The notes under the pieces were generated by a model. That model did not search any database and was not told the DNA's origin. It was given only the letters and a program-made list of their open reading frames with translations. A DNA stretch of 64,000 nt from Scatophagus argus (taxonomy: Eukaryota > Chordata > Actinopteri > Scatophagidae), in contig NC_058495.1 of assembly GCF_020382885.2 (NCBI RefSeq), forward strand, positions 18,024,127 through 18,088,126, given 5' to 3'. Position numbers and translations under genes: made by a program. Below are positions 36,001 to 47,499 of this stretch, piece after piece (positions within the stretch are counted from its first letter, which is position 1; the number at the start of each line of letters is the position of its first letter).

Positions 36001-39000
36001 ACCAAAGCACACTGCTTCCTTCTTTTGGTGTAATATCTGTGTTGCCTGTTTTACAGCTAATCACATCCAATCTATTTGAATAAAAATACAGTAATAATGG
36101 AAGGTCAAAAATATTTCTTTCTCTAAGACATGAACCATTGCAAATTTCAGTTCTTGCACTGAAATTTGTGCTGTAGTTGCCCAGAGAAAATAGAAAATTC
36201 TTCCTCAGCCTGCTCTTTAAAAATTGTATATAATGTATATGAAATCAAATTAGCAATACTTTTTTTTTATAAATATCCTCATGATATGACAGTTAAGATA
36301 AACCAAAGGGAGGAATCCACTAGTATTCAGCTACTGCATTGAAGTTTTTTCAAATGAATAAGGACTGACAGCCACCAATGCTAACCACACTGCAGTTGGC
36401 CTCAATTTTGTAGGCCTTTGGATGAGTGCATATTGTTATTCAAAAATAATAAAAGGCTGCACAGAGTGGTTTCATTTCTTATCATCATAACAGCATGGAG
36501 TCTTTTATGCATCCACTTTATGGATATTGTGGTTTTTGCAGATGAATATGCAATCCAAGGGGAAAACCAGTGAGACCAGACAGATGGCGGAGACATCTGA
36601 CCTTCTGCTTTTCCAGAAAAGCCTTGAGGACAGAATTCAACTGTTTGAGAAGGAGAAGGAGATGGAGAGCGGTGTCATGAACAAAGTAAAACATTTTTTC
36701 TCAGTAATTTCATTCCAGTCAGCTTACCGTAAGTCGCTTTCAAGTGCAGTAAGTTATTGAAAGGCAGGAAGAGTCCAGTATATTAAGCTCATTCAGTAGC
36801 ATAAACCTTTCTCTTTGGGTAAATGACAATGTTTGCCGAAGTACGTCTACACTGAACATAAGGTTGGTTTGAGTTCATACATGGTGACTGAAATGCATCC
36901 ATTCCAATTTTGGCAGGTGATGGAGGAGATGCAGAGGCAGCGAGAGGATGACCTGCATTCTCAGGCTGACAGTCTGGCAATGCAGATGGCCACCATCCAC
37001 TACCAGAAGGATGAGAGGAGGACCAAAGTTTCGGAGACCTCCAGAGCAATGCTCACTTTGCAAAGCCTGCTCATTCAGCAGCTCAGGGAGAGAAAGAGCC
37101 TGGAGAGACAAGACATGGCCCAGAGTATACAGAATCACTGCTTGGTAGGCAATGCTTGATTCCAGGGTTAACTCCTGCATTGGTTTCTTCTCAGACTTCT
37201 CACTGAACTTTGTAGATTTTTATCAGAGTGAAACTTGACTCTTTCAACAGGGCCTGGAGGAAGCAGAGCAGCAGCTTCAGAAGGAGAGGACAGAGATGGG
37301 TGGCCTGCGAGTGTACCAGTCCAGAGTCGAGTCAAATGCCGGACAGAACTGCGACGAGGGAGAGGAGGAAAACGAGGAGGAGCGGCTGTTTCAGGTGCGG
37401 CAGGATTGCAGGATGACGTCCATCCTCCAGGAGGCGCTCTACAAGCGTGAAGAGGTCGACACACTGTTGGCTGAGAGGTGAGCTGTCATGTCAGTGTTAT
37501 CTCAGGAGTAATGAGGAATGTGGAATCAGCACGGGCCATTAAATTTAACAGTGCTTTCAGGTTGCAAGAAATGACTGCCAACAATCAAGCCTTGGAGGAT
37601 TTAAAAGAACAAATGGGGCTCAAGAGACTTTATGCAAACTGTGACCAGGTCTGAATTTATCAAGACAGTATTTTTTTCGGTGTTATATTAACACAGCCAT
37701 ATTAATGGAATGTGTCCTGCTCTTCATCTCAGGATCTGGAGTTTGCGTCTCGGCTGGTGAAGCAGAGCCAGCTGTCGACCGACGTTCTCCTGGAGGCCCT
37801 GCGCCTCCTCCTCCCCACCCTGCCTGAAATTGATCTCCTTTCCATCACTGACGCCCTCTGCCCCAAGCAGCACCCAGTTTCATCCTCTGTGGAGCAGGAA
37901 CACTCAGGGTAAGAACCAGGTGGAGCTTCTCTCTACTGGCAGACAGTTTCTGAGTTTTACACAGTGTAGTGTCACATCAGGTGAGTGTGTTTGACACAGA
38001 GGGGCAGTTGTTAATGCAGGTTTCCATTTGGGGTGGGTTTTTTTTCTGTATTAGTGTTATTCCTTTGGACTTTTGATAATTCTTGTGTAGCATCAATATA
38101 AAGAGAATGGAGACTATCTGTATAGTTATTAGACACACTTTTTGAAAATCTATAGATTTGACAGTTACACAGTACATCTTAAGATAACTGATGAACCAGT
38201 ATGCCAGGTTTCAGCACTTACTAGCTTAGACTTGTCCACCCCATAAAAAGCATTTGTCTATTTAGTCTGTTCAAAGTAATATCAGGCTTTACCTGTTGGA
38301 AATGGGGCAAGGACATTGTGTCATACTTCCCTGGTCACTGATATCATTTTACCTAATGTCATTAAACTACTCGTGTGGGTTTTACCATACTGCACTAGTT
38401 TTCTGCTTCATGTTATACCCCTCCCCCCTTTTAAAGGAGAAAAAGAATAGAACATCAATGAAAACTTTTTGTTGCCCAGAGTCTCCACGATTCAGGTTTT
38501 GTGGTTTTAGAAAGTGGTTTTCTCCAGTGAAGTTGCTGATTAAGTCAAAACCGAGTTGAAATGCAGCATCTGGCTGAAGCAAACCCATGTGCAAGCGTCT
38601 TAATTTTAAACAACAAACACAGTTTGAACACAGTTCCACAAGGGTCTTTTTCCCCAAGCCAAGATGGAGAGATAAATGATTTTGCTCATCATTTAATTTC
38701 CCCCTCTTCCTGATGCACTGGAACACTGATGCCTGGCCCCCGCTGAGTTTGGATTACTTTTCTTATGAATAATGTCTCATGCATGAGGTCTCTTTGGATC
38801 TGAGCTGTCTGGCCAAAGGACAAGTGAATCAAAATGCTCAGTTTGGAACAATATGCAAGACATGTGTTTGCCTTCTCTTTCTCAGATCCTTTGTTTCTGC
38901 AGCTAGTTTGCAGAACAGAGTTTGCACATTACTTATTTTTTAAGATATGGAGCGAACATTTACATCCTCGATTCCAGAACAGGTGGTGCTCTGTGTAGAA

Positions 39001-40745
39001 TGTAAGTAGAAACAGAGTTGAATCTCTTTCAAACAAACACGCAGTGTGCCAGCTTTTTTTGGAATCACGGTTGTAAGCAGAGAAAAAGAAGCTGAGAACT
39101 TGCTGGATCTGACCAACCAGGGATAATTGACTAGATTGTCGCTACTTTGAAATCCTTTGAAAATTTGTTTTTATTTATTTGCAGTGCAGTCGTCCGTATC
39201 CAAACATATAGCAAATTATCAAAGAAAGTTGAAGTGGAGCGGAGCGAAGAAAACTGACTCCTCGTCGACCAGGTTCAGATATGTCTGAGAACACGGTCTA
39301 AGTCGGCATGTGTGTTTAACTGATTCAGCTTCTGATTCTGACTGAATTTATTTTTAAAAAATGCAAACACGTGTCACCTAGCTATAGTTTTAACATTTTA
39401 ACCAAACATTTGCACCCTTACTTGATGGAGCACCGGCAGTACACTCACACGTCTGGCCTCTGAAGTGTTTCTTTCATCCACTGCTGTTCTTTGCCCTCCT
39501 GCTTCTCAGCATCCTTCACTTTACATTATGCAACCTCCCGGTTTGATCATTCACACCGTACGCTGTTTAAAATTTGCAGTTAAGTGTGGTCATCTTTGCT
39601 ACATGTAATCAAATGCCTGTAACCTGTGGGATGCCCTTAACGTAATGAAATAACATGTGGTAGCCCCGACAAAAATGTGCTTTTCTATTCTGTGTTTTTC
39701 AAGAAACCACAAGTTCTATGTTTAGAGGCCAATCTGAGATGTCAATCCTCTTGATGAAAACATTCCTTGTGTGAGTTTCCAGTTGGAATTATCCATATTC
39801 ATTAATTAATCTGACAGGCCCAGCGTACTGTGCCCTGCCAGGAAAGAGACAGAGTCCATTTTACGTTAACAGGAAAGATCACAAGGCTGTCCCCTCTAAG
39901 CCAGTGAGAAGTTATTGCAGTGTATCTGATAGCCAGGCGTCCTTGACCATTTTATGATCAAAGCCAAAGCAGAGATTGTATCACAGTTACCAGCTTAATT
40001 ATGTACTGATGACTCTTTGGCCAGGTGTGTCGAGGAGGTGAACAGACATTTCTCTGTCAAACTGAGAGAAGATGTGGTGCGCAGAAACATGCTAAATATG
40101 CCAAGCTGCACTGTGGAAAGAGAGAGGTGAGTGCTACTCTACTAGCTGCTATTTAAAGACTTGATGTTACACCGCCATTGAGACTAATTTGTAGCTCTGT
40201 GGTCGGCGAAACCATACACGAATCTTTTCATAATGTGCAAAATGCCTTTCATCAGTTACATGGCTGAGCTGCAGTGACCACATGCATGAGGTAAGCGCTT
40301 CAACTCTCCGGTCCCACTAACAACAGCGCCTTTGTCTTCCAACTCTCACAGACTCCAGGCAAAGAGGCAAAGTCTGATGGAAAAACTGCTCCCCAGATCC
40401 TGCCTCCCAGTTCCAAGAGATGTTGCACCAGCGCTGGTCGAAGAGAAGCGAAACGAGGACAGTTTGACTGTTTGTAAATCAGGCACAGTTACGCAGCAGA
40501 ACAGTGACGCCGCAGAACAAAGGGCTGTGGACACAGTGAATGAAACGTTATACAGCGCGGCAGAGGAATACACAACGCCAGCCTCTGCCAGCGCTGCCCT
40601 GGGCGCCCCTGATACTGGAGAAAGGCTGTTTGTGTTCCGGGATCCACCTGAATCATTGGACCCCGTGGGCGCCCCTAAAAGAAAAAGGAAAAAGAACTTT
40701 CTGAATCTGAAGAAAGGCTCAGTGGCTCCAACAAACCTACCTTGA
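30003..40745 (+). CDS. evc2: EvC ciliary complex subunit 2 (limbin), about 25 exons
   Basis: The protein is the partner of EVC. Exons: 30003-30248, 30488-30563, 30732-30913, 31245-31301, 31433-31625, 31740-31840, 32015-32080, 32190-32324, 32560-32699, 33315-33639, 33841-34080, 34204-34379, 34696-34855, 34964-35140, 35259-35569, 35715-35889, 36542-36685, 36917-37144, 37251-37477, 37561-37648, 37733-37908, 38886-38919, 39190-39272, 40025-40126, 40352-40745. The joined frame is about 1411 residues (human 1308). It has a luminal N-terminal domain with SSAATGPWGHS (compare human SAASSGPWAHS), a membrane segment at about 316-340 and long cytoplasmic coiled coils. The C-terminal basic tail PKRKRKKNFLNLKKG lies in the last about 42 residues, the region that in mammals anchors the complex through EFCAB7/IQCE and is lost in Weyers dysostosis. 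Exons 1, 2, 22 and 23 are supported only by phase and weak similarity; the rest are firm. Confidence 0.92.
33170..33260. repeat. Possible dispersed repeat fragment in evc2 intron
   Basis: Text such as GGTGCAGGGAGGCATATAAC next to CGCAAAGCGGTAATTCTAGT resembles a recurrent teleost non-autonomous transposon fragment. It is recognised only by resemblance and its ends are not defined. Confidence 0.3.
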
Positions 40746-41316
40746 GACTTACAGACCTTGTCTTTCGAAAGTTTTTTTTTTTTTTTAAGGTAATAGTCCT
40801 TTATGGTGGTATATTATAATACAAGAATCCAAAAATAATTTTGCTGTGTAGCGAAAAAAAAAATGTATGTAGAACCTGGCTTTGTTTTTAAGTAAAGGCA
40901 GCTGACTTGTTTCCAGAGTTTTGTTTGGGGATTTTTTGTTTCTTTGCATCAGGTTGTTAACAGGGAAAGTGATTTGCAAGTTTCCAAATGAATTTTGGAC
41001 AAGAGAACAGATCAAAACCCTCCTTCCTTCCTCCTCCTGTGTACTCTTCACGTTCATGTCAAAGTCATGGTCAAAACTCCAGACATTTGGCAAGTCACTG
41101 TGTTTTTGTGGTTTGGTGTGAGGACTAAACCTTCCTACGCCTGAGATTTGCAGGTACATTTAACGTTGAATGTTGCTGGAATCTGCTGGCCTCCCCTTGT
41201 TGAGCCTCATGGCTGCTAATCAAACTCCCCCACACCGGTTCCCTCGCTGATAATTAATAACTATCATTAATATTCTATTTTTTAAGGAGTCGACAAGGCT
41301 TAAAATTGTGCGTGGG
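40746..41316. other. evc2 3' UTR and evc2-cytl1 spacer
   Basis: A T-rich run follows the evc2 stop codon. No perfect AATAAA was found close by. Only about 840 bases separate the evc2 stop from the cytl1 start codon, so the evc2 3' untranslated region must be short or run close to the cytl1 promoter. No other gene is seen. Confidence 0.5.
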
Positions 41317-41325
41317 TATAAAAAG
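41317..41325 (+). promoter_or_regulatory. TATA box of cytl1
   Basis: TATAAAAAG lies 262 bases upstream of the cytl1 ATG, in a GC-mixed context (GTGGGTATAAAAAG). It would place the transcription start near 41345-41350 and give a leader of about 240 bases. A TATA promoter fits a tissue-restricted secreted factor. Confidence 0.6.
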
Positions 41326-41586
41326 TTCCAACTGTGTGTTATCAGCAGGAGAAGCTCAATCATCCCTGCTACTTGGAGCTTGCATGAGCACAATATTTGC
41401 TCTCCAGCAACACAGCAAACCCCAAATGTTTTCCTCAGGCCTCCACGTCATCGTCCACCCCCCTCAACCCCCCCACCTCCACCGCTCCATCCTTAAAACT
41501 GCCGCCAGTCCCGCTCTTTACTGTGTGAAACTGTGCTGAGTGTCGCAGCAGCCGGTAGCTCTCCTGAGCAGCGCATCAGAGCCGAC

Positions 41587-43243
41587 ATGAGGCTGGGACT
41601 CGCCGCCGTCTTGTGTTTCTTCAGCTTCGCGTCGCTGTCGGACTGCGCGCCTCCGACGTGCTACTCCAGAGCGGTGGAGCTGAGCAAAGAAGTGATGGCT
41701 CTGCTGGATAAAATACACACGTACCACCGCACTGTAAGTACTTGGGCCGAGTTGTCACAGTGTGCAGACGAGTCTTCACATTGATTGTCTGTGTTCTGTA
41801 TTCTAACGATGATGTTTGCTTGCAGAAAACGTGTGCCGAGATCCTGCCTGCGATCTTCCTTGACGTGCATGTAAGTTCAAACTGCTGTGTGCTGACAGGA
41901 ATTTCAGGGAAATTTGAAATATTGCCATAACACTTTTCCCCTCCGGCTAACAACCACTTTTCCCACGGTGGTAACCATTTTCGTTTATTCCGGTTACATT
42001 TTAAAAGCCATGAGCTGTTTCCTCCCAGTCGCGCTCATCTCAAAGTTGCTTATTAGTTTCCAATGCGGACGCAGCGTGCATTTTCTTTCCCAGAATTAAC
42101 AGGACCTGCCTGTGAAAATTAAGATTAATGCAGCTAAGGTTTGTCATAGATTACATCTAGGATTTAGTCTTGCATTAATATGATTTGTCATTACAGTACA
42201 ATAATCTAACATAACTAACCAATGCTATCCATGAGGTTTTTGGTGAAACTGAACAGGCAGGAGCTGATAATGATGTACTCTGCCTTTTTGCTCAAATCAA
42301 ACCTCAAAGCTCTCTGACTTCTTAGGGGTCAAGGGTCAACATGTAGAATGTGAATATATCACAAAAAACGTCAAAATCTGTGAATAACGGGCGACTAATG
42401 ACTGTCTGTGTTGCCTTATTTCCCCTTAGAGGGAATGTGACATAGCCAAAGTGTGTGATGGTCAGTCTGTTGATACTGACAGCAAAATAGACCGCTTGGT
42501 TTGTATAAGAGCATCACTTAAATGGTGGGAAGGATGCAGGCATTCAGACTGAACCGACTGAATGATCCCGGTTAGATAAGAGCTGTGACTCTCACTATTC
42601 ATAGGAATCTATTTCAATCCAAAATTAATCAAACCAGTGCGGTTCAATGTGTACTGGCCAACTGTTTGCATGTAATTTGTTGTTGCATGTGTGTGTTCAA
42701 CTAAGGATGGGTCAAATGCAGAAGACAAATTCAGTGTGTGTATGTAAAAATATATATACTGTCAATAAAAAGCTAATGCTTCTTCTCTGTTTCTATGTTT
42801 ATGCAAAAAAAAAAAGGTGTAAATTGAATTGAGTTTACATGGCCTGCAGTCTGTAAATGCTGTCATGCAAAAACAAAATTTTATCTTTTTAGAACTCGTG
42901 CATCACAACCAAGCTCCGTGACTTTCTCTACGTGGTGCTGAACCATCCTAACCAGTACTGCAGAGAGCGTCCCAGAATGGTGCTGCTGAAACGTAAAATC
43001 CAGAACTTGTATACCATCATCACCAGAATGTGTTATCGGGTGAGAACGTCGAAAACGTCTGCACTGTTTTTCGCCCTGAAGAGTTTTATTTTCAGGCTTG
43101 AGTGGCTTACACATGTGCACGTGTTTCTGTTTGGTTGGCAGGACCTGGTGTTTTTCACGGACGACTGTGAGGCCATAGATACCGGACACAGTAGCCCTTA
43201 CTATGCAGAGGACAGGCTTCAGCTGCTGCAAGAGGAGAGATGA
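41587..43243 (+). CDS. cytl1: Cytokine-like protein 1, secreted, 4 exons
   Basis: A small secreted protein known in mammals from cartilage and CD34+ cells, with roles in chondrogenesis. Exons: 41587-41733, 41826-41870, 42893-43039 and 43142-43243, all phase 0, give 146 residues (human 136). Residues 1 to about 21 (MRLGLAAVLCFFSFASLSDC) form a signal peptide. The mature part starts APPTCYSR, and human CYTL1 has PTPPTCYSR at the same point. Six cysteines are shared with the human protein (PTC, KTC, NSC, QYC, RMC, DDC). Other matches are KLRDF, KIQNLYTI and RDLVFFTDDC against human RDLVFLLDDC. The start is chosen because it opens directly with the signal peptide; an earlier in-frame ATG lacks one. 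A TATA box lies upstream and poly(A) signals at 43513 and 43974. Confidence 0.95.
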
Positions 43244-43512
43244 GCAGCACAGAGCAGATGACGGATGCACCTCGGTATATCACATTCACAGAAACACACG
43301 CAGAATCGGAAAAGCGCGCACAGTACGCCGCACTACATTAGATGCATCACAAGCAATGCGCACCGTCGTGCTGTTTCGTGTCGTACGAAGCTGGCTCTGT
43401 GTCGGCTGCAGACCCATGTTAGTGGACATGTGTGGCTGCATTCCAGCCCGGAGTGCAGAACTTTCCACAGGAAATTTTCTGAATGCCAACCATGCCGAAA
43501 AAACCTCAAAAT

Positions 43513-43518
43513 AATAAA
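43513..43518 (+). terminator. Candidate proximal poly(A) signal of cytl1
   Basis: AATAAA 270 bases past the cytl1 stop codon. A second AATAAA at 43974-43979 could end a longer transcript. Confidence 0.5.
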
Positions 43519-43973
43519 CCAATAAGAGATGCTTGTGAGCCGAGCTTAACCGCTGTTTACTTACCAGGGCTGATCAAAGCTTCGTGTGTCATTAAGAGAA
43601 ATATGTTGTGTTGCCATAACCCTTGGCCTGACTAACATGTCTTAAAGGAGCACTATGCAGTATTTTGTAAAACATGGTGGTTGAAAATGTTATGTGAGAA
43701 ATAGATGTCCCAGGCATTGCTTTCTTGCACTTGGTTGTACAGTGCGTTCCTATAGAGTTTACCCACATAAAAATAAGTTAGCCTTTACTTTGGGTTTTAT
43801 ATGAAGGATGTGAGGACAAACGCTGCTGCTGCTTGTACTGAAGTTGAACAAAATCCATTTTTTTCATAGTAAAATGGATATAAAATAATGGAGCCATAAC
43901 TGTCATAGATGTATTAGAAACACTGCTGTTGTATGCATTCTTTTTGACAATCTATATATGTCTCACATTATGT

Positions 43974-43979
43974 AATAAA
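43974..43979 (+). terminator. Candidate distal poly(A) signal of cytl1
   Basis: AATAAA about 730 bases past the stop codon, followed by a T/G-rich stretch (GCTTGTTTTATTGTCTG), as expected downstream of a cleavage site. Confidence 0.45.
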
Positions 43980-46949
43980 ACTTCTCTTTATGTATCAGCT
44001 TGTTTTATTGTCTGAAATCATTTGCAAAATGTCTGCCATTTGATTCTGGGAAACGCTACACAAACTACTGAGACCGAACTGGCTCATGTCCAGTCGGTGG
44101 ATCAGCATGACGTCTTTTTCTAAAATTCAAAACAGGAGTGAGGTTATTTTCACCCTGAGTTACACTCTGATTTCCACTCAGCATGTGACAGTTACAGATG
44201 AATTTTATATTTATATGAACAGGGCGAAGTTGAACTAACTTGAACTAAGATACAGTTGTGTTTTTGGTCAAAGTACAAAAGTATTTTGTCTCTAAACTGG
44301 AAAAACTGTTGTGTCTTTGAAGAGAAATTGCGGTTGATGAAGTGTAACTGAAGCAGAGTGGTTTTAACACAGACCGCAGTCTCCAGTCTCTCTCTGTACG
44401 TCCAGCAGACAAAAACAAAATGAATACAGAGAGGAAACGTAGATTTGTGTTGTTCTGGCATCGTTATTTTCTTCCATAAGAGCTCTCTGAACAAGTAATG
44501 GTGCAGTTATCATTATTATGACAACATTGTTATGGCTTGGATTCGGGAAGAGGTCTGCCTCTGTCTTTAATGCCTGGCCTCTGCTGCCCCCTGCTGGCTA
44601 CAGAGAGGTGCTTGTTCAGTGTATTCCGTGCGGACATATTCAAAGTATTCTGTAATTTTGGGACCATGTCGACCTTAAATATCTAATCTTTCTCTGTGTT
44701 TTACAGTGAGGAATGTCTGTCTTTGTTTTACCTGATCTGTCATTTTGATCTTGAACACACCTGGTTATATGAGGCCAGAGTTAAATGCCCCTGACAACCA
44801 GCCTCACCGGCCCTCTCAGCAATCCACGCTTTTCACGTAAGCCGCTGGTTTCCGTCCCCATCTGCACATTGTGAATACCTGTGTGAAAAAAATTACGTGT
44901 AGAGACTTGAATTCACTTCTGATAGGTAAGCCACCCCGGTGAAGCCAGCCAGCTTTTCTTTTAGTCAAATGAGGCCTGCGTTATTGCTGTGTGGCAAAGC
45001 TGTGTGTTGTTGTTTGCTCACTGACTGAGTGCAACACGACTTGGCTGCCAAGCTGTATGTATGTATGTATGTACGTATAGAGAGGGTGATGAGTGACATG
45101 GTGTGTGTGTGTTAAAAAAAAACAACTCATTGCACATTTTCCATGTTTGTGTTTGTGGATCCTTTTCCCTCTAAATCTGCCTTTTTGACCTCACAGTGAT
45201 GAAGAATTTCCCACATTGCCTCGCTGAAGCACACTTTCTGTGGTTGCTCTGCTGTGTATTTTATTGCTGCGGGTGTTGCTGTCATGTTCTGCATCACAGG
45301 AATACCTTGAGCTGTCAAACAGGATGCTTCACATTTGTCCTGTTGACTTTGCATATGTCTTTATTGATTGCATAAGTGTCATGTCTAGTTCATGTGTTAA
45401 GCCTGTAGCCTGCAGGATGCAGGAGAGCCCCCAAAACCCCCCAAAAGTAACAGTGCGGATTGTGGAGGTTAACTTAATCCTCAGGCAGAGTTTGACAGTT
45501 GTGATCTGTCACAAGGTGGTGCTGGTTGTTTGCTTCCATGCTGCCACGTGAGATGAAGATATGTTGCTCACCATATATAAAGGTGCAGCTTTTTGTGTTT
45601 CACTCACCGTATTTATTAGCAATTTGTGGACTTTGAAGATTAAATTAGATTAAGAGATGCAGCGCCGAACCATGTTGGAAAAACTCAAACTGAAAAACAG
45701 AGAAGCGTTTCAGTGAGAAATGAAAACAAAGTGTCGCAGAGATAAGCGGTTAAGCAAAGACACGTGGATTCACAAGGAGTTTCAAACTTGGGATAACGCT
45801 GCAGAATTTGAACCAGCAACACTTTAAACTTCTAATAGCTCAGTGCTTTATTGTTGTAAAATCACAATTTGGTCATTCAGCAATGAGCCAAACTCTCACG
45901 CACTCACAGCTTCTTCAGTCCTGTGCGGAAGATTTATTTAATCTTACAACACATACCAGTCAGTGCGTAATCATTTAACAGCCTGCAGTTTAATTTGAGT
46001 TTGGCCCGTGTTGCAATAAGCATGTTTCGCTTTTCGTGCCAAAAAATCAAGTCCTTGCACTTCTCAACCACCCGGTCTGAACCTCTCACTGCTAATTAAC
46101 CAACCAGCCCTACAAAAACGAAAATGTTAGTCAGCAGCATGTGGCTTGTTAAGAAATCAGAGTGCGGTTATGAAGCTTAACTGCTGCGCTTGTTGATCGT
46201 CATTAGAGGGGCCACATAATCCACGTTATTTTATATCATTAGGGCAAAACGAGAACAGAACATTTGAACCACAGTCATCCAGGTAATTTAACTATTTTAA
46301 TGTTCTGTGACACTGCACCAAAAACATTAAATGCTGCACAATAAAAAAACAAAAACCCAACAACAACAACTTAGCTGGAGGGTGACAGCAATCATTCTCT
46401 GCTTTGTTGAAATAAATTACCCTGTAAAGGACAGATCAGAAACCCATTTACATTAAAGCATCGGCAATGCAGCTTGTGATTAAGTCGGTTTTATGAGGTT
46501 TTTAGGCAATTTTCCATCACATTTAGCACTTTTATTGCATCTTAAAAGAAATGTTGCCTCATTAGTCCACATAAGAAAATGTTTCCCCCTTAATTTCCAA
46601 TAAATGATTGGCGTACTCACCATTGGCACACAAGTGTAATTACGCTGGATGGAGTTGTGTTGAAGTGTTCAGTGAGATTCAAAACTGGCACCTATTAGAC
46701 CAAGGCTTCCTCTCCCATCAACAGCAAATGTACCTTATAAATACACAATTGTTCCACTGATTAACACGTTGAAGTAATTATTCAATGAGGGGTCACTGGA
46801 GGACGTCTGTGGATAAGGCCTGTTCACCAAGCCAAGACACCTATTAACAGTCTCAGTCAGTTCATGGGAGATTACTCTACTGCTTCCTCAATGGTGAGTG
46901 CAATAACCTCAACCTATGAGCGACCAAAGTTTGCTCATGATCGTACAGC
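43980..46949. other. cytl1-msx1 intergenic region, left part
   Basis: No exon was recognised. It contains a CTCF-like motif (44581-44599) and a short TGTA repeat (about 45054-45080). An AT-rich, non-repetitive block at about 46380-46860 looks like conserved non-coding sequence (homeodomain-type TAAT words, no microsatellite). This is inference from composition only. Confidence 0.45.
44581..44599 (-). promoter_or_regulatory. CTCF-like motif between cytl1 and msx1
   Basis: The plus strand reads CTGCTGCCCCCTGCTGGCT, close to the reverse complement of the CTCF core (CCAGCAGGGGGC on the minus strand). It differs from the consensus at one or two positions. Binding is inferred. Confidence 0.45.
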
Positions 46950-47410
46950 ATATAGACAGAAGTATTGGGACAGCTGACCACTGCACCAACAGGGACTTTA
47001 ATGACATCACATTGTAAATACACAGACAGCTTTGCGTTTCTGTGGGACTTATTGCCCATTCATGCAGTAGAGCATTTGTGAGGTCAGACACTGATGTTGG
47101 GCCAAAAGGTCTGGGTCACAATCTCTGTTCCAGTTCATCCCAGGTGTGTTTGAAGGGGTTGAGGTCAGGGCTCTGTGTGGACCAGTCAAGTTCTTCCACA
47201 CCAAACTCATCCAGCCATGTCTTTATGGACTTTGCTTTGTGCACTGGGACACAGTCATGATGGAATAGAAAAGGGCCTTCAGCAAACTGTTGTTACAAAG
47301 TTGGAAGCATAACATTGTCCAATATGTCTTGGTGTGCTGAAGCATTAAGATTTCCCTTCACTGGAAGTAAGAGGCCAAGTCTACTCCTGAGAAACAACCA
47401 CATACCATTA
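46950..47410 (-). mobile_element. Degenerate Tc1-like transposon, second copy
   Basis: This copy is homologous to the relic at 8707-9300 but inverted. The left end reads TATAGACAGAAGTATTGGGA, matching that element's terminal repeat. The minus strand encodes remnants such as [11 protein letters not shown] and, in another frame, the SPDLNP region (plus-strand complement near 47150-47180). Homology fades near 47410 without a clear second terminal repeat, so the copy seems truncated. Frameshifts and stops show it is inactive. Confidence 0.8.
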
Positions 47411-47472
47411 ACTCTTGTCTATAGAGTGTATACAGTAAGTAAATCTTAAACCTTTCAAGTAGGCCACAACAC

Positions 47473-47492
47473 CACTGCCCTCTAGTGGACAC
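47473..47492 (-). promoter_or_regulatory. Second CTCF-like motif
   Basis: The plus strand CACTGCCCTCTAGTGGACAC matches the reverse complement of a CTCF core (CCACTAGAGGGC). It has the same orientation as the motif at 44581 and lies just beyond the Tc1 relic. Binding is inferred, and such words also occur within fish repeats. Confidence 0.35.
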
Positions 47493-47499
47493 TACAGGT

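Noticed and set aside
41533-41586. Longer cytl1 start 18 codons upstream
   Set aside because: It would bury the hydrophobic signal peptide behind MLSVAAAGSSPEQRIRAD. The second ATG places the signal at the N-terminus as in human CYTL1.
43640-44000. Possible MITE starting TAAAGGAGCACTATGCAGTA
   Set aside because: It resembles ends of fish non-autonomous elements, but no matching inverted repeat was found on the other side.
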